NCBI RefSeq assembly: GCF_001625085.1
Contig: NZ_BDAW01000025.1
Span: 57,190-121,189 of the forward strand
Direction: 5' to 3'
Length of the DNA stretch: 64,000 nucleotides
DNA from: Nocardia acidivorans NBRC 108247
GTDB taxonomy: Bacteria; Actinomycetota; Actinomycetes; Mycobacteriales; Mycobacteriaceae
The notes under the pieces were generated by a model. It did not search any database. It worked only from the letters and a program-made list of their open reading frames with translations, and was not told where the DNA came from. This document shows positions 1-7,327 of this stretch, piece after piece. The translations under genes and the position numbers were made by a program. Numbering within the stretch: the first letter of the stretch is position 1; the number at the start of each line of letters is the position of its first letter.

Positions 1-352
1 GTGATCGAGTGATCGAGGGTTTCGCGAGAAGCCTTGGGGTCGAACTTCTGCGGGTCATTGGACCCGGTGCCGATCACATAGTGGGTGTGGTGGCTGGTGT
101 GCAGCACGATCGAGGCGATCTGATCCAGATCACCGATCCGCTCGCGCAGCCGGAACGCCAGATCGATCGGGGCCCGACTCTGGTATTCGGCGGAGTGCTC
201 CTTGGTGTAGGTGTCCAGGATGCCGCGCTTGGGCTCGCCCGGACCGGGCAGCGGCACAGCGTATTCCGCGGTCGGACCGCCGAGCAGCCAGGCGATCACG
301 CCTCCCAGATGGGCGCGGGCGCGCCCTCCCCGCGCATGGCGCGATCCACGGC
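1..352 (-). pseudogene. prpD: 2-methylcitrate dehydratase (PrpD) remnant
   Basis: Reading the minus strand gives a stretch typical of the MmgE/PrpD 2-methylcitrate dehydratase: [15 protein letters not shown], then VIAWLLGG, then LASIVLHT-like and [16 protein letters not shown] segments, continuing off the left edge. The protein would act on methylcitrate in propionate breakdown. The frame is broken near position 301, where a small deletion between the IWE and VIAW segments shifts the frame. The N-terminal part is missing, because at about 352 the sequence runs directly into an oppositely oriented methylcitrate synthase fragment. It is therefore a decayed copy and cannot make a full enzyme. 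Family recognition is from memory. Confidence 0.75.
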
Positions 353-353
353 C

Positions 354-503
354 GGCTTCGATATCGAGGCGTTCACGCCCATCTTCGTGATGAGCCGCAT
401 CACCGGCTGGACCGCGCACATCATCGAACAGGGCGAATCCAATGCGCTGATCCGGCCGCTGAGCGAATATATCGGCGTGCCACAGCGTTCCGTCGTCGCC
501 TGA
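354..503 (+). pseudogene. prpC: 2-methylcitrate synthase C-terminal remnant
   Basis: The last 49 codons match the C-terminus of 2-methylcitrate/citrate synthase: [24 protein letters not shown] and NALIRPLS, ending at a TGA. This region normally carries the catalytic Asp and the final helices. There is no upstream synthase body. Position 354 abuts the 5'-truncated prpD fragment on the other strand, so an inversion or deletion joined the two ends. No start codon or ribosome site belongs to this piece. Confidence 0.8.
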
Positions 504-789
504 CCGATGGATGCGATGTTGCCGATCCACGCACTGAGACAGCGACCTGTTGCCTCACGTCAAGATGCCCGGGAACAGCGAGTCGTTGCCTCATTGGGGA
601 CTGTCCGGGACCTTCCGGTGCCAAGTGCGCGGGTTTCCCGTGGGCTCGCGGTGCAGATAGCTCAAGTCGGGTAGCGCTTCTTGCAGCGGAGAGTGAGACG
701 ACGGCGGTTGATCCGGGGCATGACTGAGGTCACAACGGTGGCAACAGGCATTGCGTAGGGTCAGGTTTCGACGGTAGGCGTTGATACTT
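504..789. other. No intact gene; decayed spacer
   Basis: I see no credible gene here. Short frames exist on both strands but lack ribosome sites and family features. The sequence lies between gene remnants and looks like degraded DNA. Confidence 0.5.
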
Positions 790-897
790 GTGAGTGAAAT
801 CCTGGTGACCGGGGGGACCGGTGTCCCGGGCAGACTGATCGTCCAACGCCTGCACGAGCAGGGTCATGAAGTGCGTGTGCTCCTGCCAGCCCGGTAG
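790..897 (+). pseudogene. NAD(P)-binding SDR/NmrA-like N-terminal remnant
   Basis: A GTG-started frame of 35 codons contains the Rossmann nucleotide-binding start of an NmrA/SDR-type oxidoreductase, EILVTGGTGVPGRLIVQRL followed by HEVRVL, then stops at TAG (895-897). Only the first beta-alpha-beta unit remains of a protein that is normally about 250-300 residues, so this is a truncated remnant. Confidence 0.65.
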
Positions 898-973
898 GGG
901 CGAGTCAGACCCTCGCATCGCGTTCGATACAACGACGGGGACGCGCACATCCCCACGAACTCGAGGAGTCATC

Positions 974-1266
974 GTGGCAACCTCTTATGTCCCTCGTTCC
1001 GGACTGGGCACCGGCTCGCCGGCCCTGCCCACCACCGCGCTCCGGCTCGCGGGCACCGGCCTCCTCGCGCTGCTGGCGATCCCCCGGGGAAGATCGTCTT
1101 TCCCGGCTTCCCGGCCGACGATCTGTATCACTTCCGGCTGTACTCCTTGGCCGCGCAGCTGATCATGTGGGCGGTTATCGGAGTCGGGTTCGCCTGGCCG
1201 GCCCCGCGCCTGCTCGGTGAACACGCCGAGCTGTCGCAGTCCGGCGCACCCGTGCAGGCCGCATGA
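974..1266 (+). pseudogene. cbtB/cbtA cobalt transporter remnant (internal deletion)
   Basis: From GTG 974 the frame looks like the short membrane subunit CbtB (PTTALRLAGTGLLALLAI). Near 1085 the sequence changes frame and continues as the C-terminus of CbtA (PGFPADDLYHFRLYSLAAQL then WAVIGVGFAW), ending at TGA 1264-1266. Most of cbtA and the end of cbtB appear to be deleted. The pair normally forms a proposed cobalt importer. The terminal TGA overlaps the ATG of the following phosphatase gene, so the original operon arrangement is still visible. Confidence 0.65.
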
Positions 1267-1832
1267 GTGCGGTAACGCGGCTGACGCTGATCACCCATGC
1301 GATCACCGACGCCGTGCAGGGCGCTCGGTTTCCGGTCGACGAGCCGCTCAACGCGCTCGGCGACCGGACCATCGCCAAGGTCGGCTCCCTGCTGGGGGCC
1401 GACCACACCGTGATCCGGTACGCGCCCGAAACCCGTACGCGGGCAACGGCATCCGGGCTCGGGCTGAGCGGTGAACCGGATGCGGCGCTGCGCGATATCG
1501 ACCACGGCGGCTGGGCCGGACAGGGGATGGATGCCCTCGCGCCCGAGGATCTGATGGCCTGGCTCACCGATCCGGGCTACCGCGGGCACGGCGGGGAATC
1601 GATCACCGATCTGATCGAGCGGGTGCGGGACTGGCTGGGCGGGCTCGCAGGAAGCGGCCGGCACATCACCGCCGTCACCCATCCCGCGCTTGTCCGGGCC
1701 GCGGTGCTGTGCACCCTGGACGCGCCCGCACAAGCCTTCTGGCGCATCGATATTCCGCCGTTGACGGCCACCACGCTGCATCATCGCGCGCCCGCGTGGA
1801 CGCTGCGGACCACGGCGGGCGCACTGTATTGA
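1263..1832 (+). CDS. Histidine phosphatase superfamily protein
   Basis: 189-residue protein of the histidine phosphatase (phosphoglycerate mutase-like) superfamily. The usual RHG catalytic motif near the N-terminus reads THA (LITHAITDAV), while the second catalytic histidine is seen in AVTHPALVRAA. A relative of this type often follows cbtBA in actinobacteria and may belong to cobalamin metabolism. The start is the ATG overlapping the cbtA stop (ATGA), so expression probably once depended on the now broken cobalt transporter genes. The frame is intact, but its substrate cannot be read from sequence and the RHG change makes a classical phosphatase activity uncertain. Confidence 0.75.
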   Translation: MSAVTRLTLITHAITDAVQGARFPVDEPLNALGDRTIAKVGSLLGADHTVIRYAPETRTRATASGLGLSGEPDAALRDIDHGGWAGQGMDALAPEDLMAWLTDPGYRGHGGESITDLIERVRDWLGGLAGSGRHITAVTHPALVRAAVLCTLDAPAQAFWRIDIPPLTATTLHHRAPAWTLRTTAGALY

Positions 1833-1937
1833 ATCCCACCGTACGAGCGGGTGGCGGCATTCGGGCTCGACTCCGGCTATCCTGTTCGAGCAGCTGGTTC
1901 GCTGACGATGCGGCATACGGAGCCCCGAACCCATCGT

Positions 1938-2140
1938 GAGCGTCGAAACCTGTGCCCGGCACAGGTGAGAGGGAACCCGGTGGGAATCCGGGACTGTCCC
2001 GCAGCGGTGAATGGGAACGACGGTCGTCACACGCACTGGGCGCTTGCCCGGGAAGCGACGACCGACAGGTCCAGCCCCGGCCGGGTGCGCCGGGGTCGAC
2101 CCGGAGCCGGGTCGGCGCCCATGAGTCCGAAGGCCTGCCC
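1938..2140 (+). promoter_or_regulatory. Cobalamin (B12) riboswitch
   Basis: Three conserved blocks of the adenosylcobalamin riboswitch occur in order: GGGAACCCGGTGGGAATCC with GGGACTGTCCCGCAGCGG (1971-2008), a CACTGGGC/GCCCGGGAAG segment (about 2034-2055), and a B12-box-like GAGTCCGAAGGCCTGCC (2123-2139). It lies on the plus strand in front of metF, with a possible -10 (TATCCT) around 1878. Binding of a cobalamin would be expected to reduce expression of the gene downstream. Boundaries are approximate. Confidence 0.88.
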
Positions 2141-2144
2141 GTTG

Positions 2145-2167
2145 CGCCGGATACGCCGTATCCGGCG
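2145..2167 (+). terminator. Perfect hairpin after the riboswitch
   Basis: CGCCGGATAC, a GCC loop and GTATCCGGCG form a perfect 10-bp stem immediately after the B12 box. There is no T-run, so it may be a Rho-type or attenuating hairpin, or part of the riboswitch expression platform, rather than a classical intrinsic terminator. Confidence 0.55.
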
Positions 2168-2292
2168 GTCGTGGCCTCGCGGATTGGGCAGTACGCCGAG
2201 TGGACCCGGGCACGGGATGATGCTTTCAGGGCTCCGTCCGCGTACACCCGCGCCGCGGCGACGACCATCGGCTTCGACCATGGAAACCAGCG

Positions 2293-3291
2293 ATGCAGAA
2301 CAACTTTGCCGCTCCGGCGGTCGGCTCCACGCACCCCCGTATCGCACCGATCACCTCCGGCGTCCCGTCGGTGGTGAAGAGCCTGCGCGCGCACTCCGGC
2401 GCACGCGTGCCGTTCTCGGTGGAATTCAATCCGCCCCGGGACGCGGCCGGGGAAGCGCGGCTGTGGCGCGCGGTGCGCGAATTCGAGCGCATGCACCCGG
2501 CCTTCGTCTCCATGACCTACGGCGCGGGTGGATCCACCAAGGACCGCACCGCCCGGATCACCGGACAACTCGCCCGGGAGACGACCTTGCTCCCGGTAGC
2601 GCACTTGACGGCCGTCGGCCACAGCATCGCCGAATTGCGCTCTCTCGTCGGCTCCTACGCCGACTGCGGCATCCGCAATATCCTCGTCCTGCGCGGCGAT
2701 CCGCCGGGTGATCCGCTCGGCTCCTGGACCAAGCACCCCGAAGGCGTCGAGTACGCCGAGGAACTGGTCCGAATCGTCCGGGACCTCGGCGACTTCCATG
2801 TCGGCGTGGCCTCCTTCCCGCAGGGCCACCACCGCTCACCCGATCTGGATACCGATACGGCCTTCCTCGCCGCGAAACTCCGTGCCGGAGCGGACTATTC
2901 GATCACGCAAATGTTCTTCGACGTCGAGGACTACCTGCGCCTGCGCGACCGCCTCATCGCCCACGACCCGGTCGAAGGCGCGAAACCCATCATCCCCGAA
3001 CTGATGCCGATCACCTCCCTGCGCACCGTCGCCCGCGCCGAAGAACTCAGCGGCCGCCCCCTCCCGCCCCGGGTCCTCGAACGCCTGCGCCGCGCGGCCG
3101 GCACCGGCCCCGAGGAGGACAAAGCCGCGGTCCGCGCGGCCGGTATCGAGATCGCCACCGAAATGGCCGCCCGACTCATCGCCGAAGGCGCCCCCTGCCT
3201 CCACTTCATCACCCTCAACTTCGCCAAAGCCACCGGCGAGGTCCTCGGCAACCTCGGCTACCGCTCGACCGCCACCCCCCTCAGCGCCTGA
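2293..3291 (+). CDS. metF: 5,10-methylenetetrahydrofolate reductase
   Basis: 332-residue FAD-dependent methylenetetrahydrofolate reductase, which makes the 5-methyl-THF used for methionine synthesis. Family features run through the TIM barrel: FSVEFNPPRD near residue 36, SMTYGAGGS, the folate-binding block NILVLRGDPP, ASFPQGHHRS, and DYSITQMFFDVE. The C-terminal HFITLNFAKAT is typical. The ATG at 2293 has a weak ribosome site and leaves about 35 residues before the conserved core, so GTG 2371 or 2374 is an alternative start. The gene sits about 150 bases downstream of a cobalamin riboswitch. No metE or metH lies beside it. Confidence 0.93.
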   Translation: MQNNFAAPAVGSTHPRIAPITSGVPSVVKSLRAHSGARVPFSVEFNPPRDAAGEARLWRAVREFERMHPAFVSMTYGAGGSTKDRTARITGQLARETTLLPVAHLTAVGHSIAELRSLVGSYADCGIRNILVLRGDPPGDPLGSWTKHPEGVEYAEELVRIVRDLGDFHVGVASFPQGHHRSPDLDTDTAFLAAKLRAGADYSITQMFFDVEDYLRLRDRLIAHDPVEGAKPIIPELMPITSLRTVARAEELSGRPLPPRVLERLRRAAGTGPEEDKAAVRAAGIEIATEMAARLIAEGAPCLHFITLNFAKATGEVLGNLGYRSTATPLSA

Positions 3292-3344
3292 CCCGGCACC
3301 CCTCTCGGCACCCCGGAACCCGTTGTCGCACCCGCGGCCGAGAC

Positions 3345-3734
3345 CTATCGGTCGAGTTGGGCTTGGAAGACGGCTCGGTTGAAATAGGCGCGGGCTTCAC
3401 GGATGAGGCCGTCGTCATCGAGCTCGTAGACGTTGATGCCCGACCAGTTGACCGGGGTGCCGGTGGTGGTGACGGCGGCTCCGGACCAGGTGACCGCGAC
3501 GGAGTTGCCGACGGTGTGGGCTTCGCGCGGGGTCAGGCCGAGGAAGGGGCTGAAGTTCGGTAGTACCGAGGCGATGAACTCGCGGATCGCGGGGCGGCCG
3601 ACGATCGGCGGTTCGCCCACCGGATCGTGGAATACGCCGTCGACGGCGAAGGCGCGGGCCCAGGCGTCGGCATCACCGGACTGGGAGGCGAGGAAGAAGC
3701 GTGTGACGGCGGCGGGCATGGCGGGCATGGTCAT
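3345..3734 (-). CDS. SnoaL-like/NTF2-fold polyketide cyclase family protein
   Basis: 129 residues forming an NTF2-like (SnoaL) cone. The sequence has the typical opening helix (RFFLASQSGDADAWARAFA), a core with FHDPVGEPPIVGRPAIREFI, and a terminal sheet with the NVYELDDDGLIREARAYF pattern. Such proteins are small cyclases, isomerases or ligand-binding proteins; the substrate is unknown. It is transcribed in the same direction as, and downstream of, the MFS transporter (41-base gap) and may share its TetR control. Confidence 0.8.
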   Translation of the reverse strand: MTMPAMPAAVTRFFLASQSGDADAWARAFAVDGVFHDPVGEPPIVGRPAIREFIASVLPNFSPFLGLTPREAHTVGNSVAVTWSGAAVTTTGTPVNWSGINVYELDDDGLIREARAYFNRAVFQAQLDR

Positions 3735-3775
3735 TGGAGAGTCTCCTGTCTCGAGGTTGGGAAATTCGTTGGCGC

Positions 3776-5008
3776 TCAGGCTGTTACCGGAGTGTGGTGG
3801 TCTCGGTCATAGCGCCGGGCGAGGGGCAGCACGGTCAGTCCGGCGGCGGCCAGCAGTGCTTGCAGTGCGCACACGCCCGTCCAGCCGAGCCCGGCGTAGC
3901 AGGCCGCCGCGACGGCGGTGCAGATCGCGCCGCTGAGGAAGACCGCGACCATGTAGACGGTGTTGGCGCGGCTGCGCGCCTCGGGCAGGTAGGCGAAGAT
4001 GCGGGCCTGATTGGCGATCTGGCTCCACTGCACCGCGATATTGACCGCGACGATCGCCGCGATCATGGACGCCAGCACGCTTGCGCCGAGGGCATAGGCT
4101 CCCGCCGAGACCAGTGTCAGCGCCAGTGCCGCGGTGATGATCGGCAGCGGACCGCGCCGATCGATGAACCGTCCGGCCCACGGCGCGGCGACCGCGCCCG
4201 CGAGTCCCAGCACACCGAACAGACCGGCGGTCGCGGTGCCGAAGTGATACGGGTCGTGGGTGAGTACGAGGACCAGCGAGGTCCAGGTGGCGTTGTAAGC
4301 GCCGAACAGACTCGCGTGCAGCAGGCAGGAGTGCCGCAGGGCCGGTGCGCCGCGCAGCAATCGCGGCAGCGACGCGAGCAGTTGCCCGTAGCCGATCACG
4401 TTGGCGCGTTGGGCTTCTCGTGGAATCAAGGCCACGGTGAGCAACCCGGATGCCGCGGTCAATGCGGCGGCGAGCAGGTAGACCGCACGCCATCCCAGCA
4501 CCTCACCGATGGCGCCGCCGATCACCCTGGACCCGATGATGCCGGTCATCAGGCCGATCTGGACCCCCGCCACGATCGAGGCTCGCCGCTGCGGCGGGGC
4601 CAGCTCTGCGGCCAGCGGCACGAGTACCTGTGGGACGACGGTGAATCCGCCCACCAGCGCGGCGGCCGCCGCGAGCAACGACAGTCCCGGCGCCAGCGCG
4701 GCCGACAGTAACGCGAGCGTGGTGACGGTCAGCATCGCCGTCAGCAGAGGCCGCCGCCGGCGCACATCACCGAGCGGCACCAGGAACAGGATTCCTGCCG
4801 CGTAGCCGAACTGCGCGCAGGTCACCACCACTCCCGTCGCGGAGGGCGCGACCCCGAATTCGCGTGCGAACAGCGTCAGCAACGGTTGTGCCAGATACAC
4901 ATTCGCCACGGTCACGCCGCTGCAGATCGCCATCACCGCGAACAACACCGGGCGGACCCGCGGTCCGCTATCGGACCGGATTGTCGGCGGGCTTTGCGTC
5001 GTAGACAT
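3776..5008 (-). CDS. MFS transporter (drug/proton antiporter type)
   Basis: 410-residue polytopic membrane protein of the major facilitator superfamily with about 12 hydrophobic segments. The N-terminal region NVYLAQPLLTLFAREFGV and the loop-2/3 motif PLGDVRRRRPLLT are typical of aromatic or drug exporters. I chose the ATG at 5006-5008 because GGAG stands six bases upstream; two more start codons lie just upstream (5014 and 5020). It is divergent from the tetR gene at 5100, and the two palindromes between them suggest TetR repression relieved by the exported compound. Confidence 0.9.
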   Translation of the reverse strand: MSTTQSPPTIRSDSGPRVRPVLFAVMAICSGVTVANVYLAQPLLTLFAREFGVAPSATGVVVTCAQFGYAAGILFLVPLGDVRRRRPLLTAMLTVTTLALLSAALAPGLSLLAAAAALVGGFTVVPQVLVPLAAELAPPQRRASIVAGVQIGLMTGIIGSRVIGGAIGEVLGWRAVYLLAAALTAASGLLTVALIPREAQRANVIGYGQLLASLPRLLRGAPALRHSCLLHASLFGAYNATWTSLVLVLTHDPYHFGTATAGLFGVLGLAGAVAAPWAGRFIDRRGPLPIITAALALTLVSAGAYALGASVLASMIAAIVAVNIAVQWSQIANQARIFAYLPEARSRANTVYMVAVFLSGAICTAVAAACYAGLGWTGVCALQALLAAAGLTVLPLARRYDRDHHTPVTA

Positions 5009-5024
5009 CACCATCTCCAAACGA

Positions 5025-5042
5025 TCGAACCAGTTAGTTCGA
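5025..5042. promoter_or_regulatory. Palindromic operator 1 (MFS side)
   Basis: TCGAAC-N6-GTTCGA, a perfect 6+6 inverted repeat 17 bases upstream of the transporter start. It shares the GAAC/GTTC half-site with operator 2 and is a likely TetR site. Confidence 0.65.
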
Positions 5043-5071
5043 ATGCTAGAAGTGTCCGCGCTTCGATGTCA

Positions 5072-5087
5072 AACGAACTGGTTCGTT
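5072..5087. promoter_or_regulatory. Palindromic operator 2 (tetR side)
   Basis: AACGAAC-TG-GTTCGTT, a perfect 7+7 inverted repeat 12 bases before the tetR start. It is a likely autoregulatory TetR operator. Confidence 0.7.
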
Positions 5088-5099
5088 ACAATCTGATAC

Positions 5100-5666
5100 G
5101 TGGCTTACGACTCAGCGGCAACCAAAGAACGCATCCTCACCGCGGCGGCGACCGAATTCGCCACCCACGGTGTCGCGGGCGCACGGGTGGACCGCATAGC
5201 GGCTGCCGCGCAGGCCAACAAGCGAGCCATCTATGACTACTTCGGTGATAAGAAGGCGCTCTTCGGTGCGGTGCTGGAACGGTTGATGGCCGAGTTGGCC
5301 GAGGCCGTCCCGCCCCGCGCCGAGGCGGACCTCGATGCCTACGCGGCCGCCCTGTTCGATTACCACAGCGCCCATCCCGAAGCCCTGCGGCTGCTGCTGT
5401 GGGAAGCGCTCGAACTCGGCGACGACCCCGTCCCCGACGAACAGGCCCGCACCGAGCATTACCTCGACAAGATCCGCGCCGCCGAATCCACCGCGACCGG
5501 CGACGACGATCCGCGCGCCCTACTGTTCTTCACCCTCGGCCTCGTGGGATGGAGCCTGGCCATGCCGCAACTGCGACGCATGATCCTCGGAACCGACTAC
5601 TCGATGGCCCGATTGCGCGACTCGGTTTCCGCTGCGGTCCGAACGCTGTCCGGCGCAACGGAGTAG
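5100..5666 (+). CDS. TetR/AcrR family repressor
   Basis: 188-residue TetR-type regulator. The N-terminal helix-turn-helix is clear: TKERILTAAATEFATHGVAG, ARVDRIAAAAQANKRAIYDYF and GDKKALFGAVLERL at residues about 9-60, followed by an all-alpha ligand domain. The start is GTG at 5100; operator 2 overlaps its promoter. It faces the MFS exporter, so it most likely represses both genes and responds to the exporter substrate. Its 3' end converges on the TetR remnant on the minus strand. Confidence 0.9.
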   Translation: MAYDSAATKERILTAAATEFATHGVAGARVDRIAAAAQANKRAIYDYFGDKKALFGAVLERLMAELAEAVPPRAEADLDAYAAALFDYHSAHPEALRLLLWEALELGDDPVPDEQARTEHYLDKIRAAESTATGDDDPRALLFFTLGLVGWSLAMPQLRRMILGTDYSMARLRDSVSAAVRTLSGATE

Positions 5667-5995
5667 GACTGCCGCCGTTGGGTTTCAGGAGTCGCGGGGG
5701 TGGACTCCCACGGGCCGCGCCACACCGCGAACAGCCGATCGAGCCAGTCCTCGACGGAGGTCATGGTCGCGAGTGCATCCGCCATCCGGCACATATGCGA
5801 ATACACCATTCGCGACACCGAACGCGCGGCGGTCGTCACGAGTTCGTCTCTGCCCAAAGGGAAATGGTGATGCAGGAAATCAGGGGAGGCGTTGCCGCGC
5901 TGGAGCAGTTCGTCCAGGGTGGTGGCGTGGACGCCGTGATCGGAGACGGTGGTGATGGTGCTGGCTATGAGTCTGGCGCGTGGTCCAGCGGGCAT
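5597..5995 (-). pseudogene. Truncated TetR family regulator
   Basis: 132-codon frame whose first about 100 residues are a TetR regulator (ARLIASTITTVSDHGVHATT, LDELLQRGNASPDFLHHHF). The homologous part ends around VEDWLDRLFAVWRGPW. The remaining 30 codons run antisense into the neighbouring tetR gene and look like read-through. About 60 C-terminal residues of the ligand domain are missing. Its ATG overlaps the acpM stop (TAATG), so it is translationally coupled to acpM. It may still bind DNA, but is probably a decayed regulator. Confidence 0.65.
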
Positions 5996-6300
5996 TACCC
6001 GGTGTGGTCCTCGTTGTACTTGGCCTGCAATTCGGCTGCGAGGTCGGCGTTTTCGGCTTCCATTTTCTGGACGTAGGTGACTGCGTCGCCGACGGTGCGG
6101 AGGTTGCCGAGGTCTTCGTCGGGGATTTTGACGCTGTACTTGTCCTCCAGCTGGACGGCGATTTCGACCAGGGAGAGCGAATCGATGTCGAGGTCGTCGA
6201 TGAAATGTTTGTCGAGGGTTACCTCGGAGGCTTCGATACCGGTGACCTCCTCGATGATCTCGGCGATACCGGCGACGATCTTTTCCTGGGTGGTGGACAC
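5995..6300 (-). CDS. acpM: Meromycolate-extension acyl carrier protein
   Basis: 101-residue acyl carrier protein carrying the growing chain of FAS-II in mycolic acid synthesis. The phosphopantetheine site is DIDSLSLVEIAVQ, with Ser in the DSL motif; flanking EKIVAGIAEIIEEVTGI and DKYSVKIPDEDL match mycobacterial AcpM. It is longer than general ACPs by an acidic tail, as in AcpM. GTG 6300 is preferred: AAGGGA lies seven bases upstream and the protein then aligns from its first residues. No kasA or fabD neighbours are present. A perfect palindrome at 6382-6406 lies in its promoter region. Confidence 0.88.
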   Translation of the reverse strand: MSTTQEKIVAGIAEIIEEVTGIEASEVTLDKHFIDDLDIDSLSLVEIAVQLEDKYSVKIPDEDLGNLRTVGDAVTYVQKMEAENADLAAELQAKYNEDHTG

Positions 6301-6381
6301 AAAGGTTCCCTTCGACATGGCAGGACTGTGGAGTGCGGACCGGTGACGGGCGAGTAGCTGGGGACCGGCGCTGGTCCGTTC

Positions 6382-6406
6382 AAAGCGGTTGTAACTCAAC
6401 CGCTTT
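6382..6406. promoter_or_regulatory. Perfect palindrome upstream of acpM
   Basis: AAAGCGGTTG-TAACT-CAACCGCTTT is a perfect 10+10 inverted repeat with five bases between the arms, about 80 bases upstream of the acpM start. It is a candidate operator, for example for the adjacent truncated TetR or a lipid regulator. The regulator is unknown. Confidence 0.6.
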
Positions 6407-6579
6407 CCGTTATCTGCTGCACACAACATATACAGCCGGAGCGAGATCGGCTGATGGCGACCCGGTACGAAGGTGTGGAGATGGCTTTGTGGGAAACCTC
6501 CAATGGGGTGGCGGATGGGGGTTCCGGGACGCGCGGCTTATCCTGGGGAGCCGCGGTGTGCCGAAATGAGCGAGGGCTT

Positions 6580-7317
6580 GTGAAGATCGACCAGATTTCC
6601 GACTCCGTCTACGTGGTAGCCGGGACGAATGTGAACTGGGCGCTGGTGAGTGACGGGTCTCGGGTCGCCGTCATCGATGCGGGGTATCCCTCGGACAGTG
6701 CCGATGTGATCGCCTCGGTAGGCGAGATCGGGCATCGGCTGGGTGATATCGCGGCCGTGCTGATCACCCATGCGCATCTGGACCATATCGGCGGGGTGCC
6801 CACGCTCGTCGAACGGGCCGGAATGCCGGTCTACACCGGTGAGGAAGAGGTGCGGCACGCGAAACGGGAATACCTGCAACAGATCTCGCCGGTCGGCATG
6901 GTCAAACAGCTGGCGACCGCACGGGGGCGGCGCTGGGTTTCGCACACCCTGCCCGCGATCTTCGGCCATATCCGCATGACCCTGCCCACGGCGACCCCCG
7001 CACGCGCCGAGACCCTCGCGGCCCTGCCGGGAGGTTTGATCGCGATTCCGGCCCCCGGGCATACCAGCGGCCACACCGCCTATCTGATGCCATCCGAAGG
7101 CGTGCTGTTCTCCGGCGACGCCCTGGTCACCGCCCACCCGCTGTCCCCGCGCACCGGACCGCAGATTCTGCCGAGCGTCTTCAACCACGACGAATCCGGT
7201 ACGCACGACACGGCATTGCGGTTGGTCACCCAGCCCGCCCGAATCCTCGTCCCGGGCCACGGCCTCCCCGTCCCCTTCGACCCGGCACGGTTCCGAGAGG
7301 CTCTGTCCGGGCAATGA
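6580..7317 (+). CDS. MBL-fold metallo-hydrolase
   Basis: 245-residue metallo-beta-lactamase-fold hydrolase. The zinc motif THAHLDHIGG is at about residues 64-73; later ligands are suggested by PAPGHTSGHT, SGDALV and a terminal VPGHG. These are the five usual metal-binding blocks of the glyoxalase II/lactonase-like subfamily. GTG 6580 is taken as the start because CGAGGG precedes it and the product then begins with KIDQISDSVYVVAG, a usual N-terminus; the frame is open further upstream without family features. Substrate unknown. It ends 10 bases before the convergent secreted hydrolase. Confidence 0.85.
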   Translation: MKIDQISDSVYVVAGTNVNWALVSDGSRVAVIDAGYPSDSADVIASVGEIGHRLGDIAAVLITHAHLDHIGGVPTLVERAGMPVYTGEEEVRHAKREYLQQISPVGMVKQLATARGRRWVSHTLPAIFGHIRMTLPTATPARAETLAALPGGLIAIPAPGHTSGHTAYLMPSEGVLFSGDALVTAHPLSPRTGPQILPSVFNHDESGTHDTALRLVTQPARILVPGHGLPVPFDPARFREALSGQ

Positions 7318-7327
7318 CGGCTACCCG

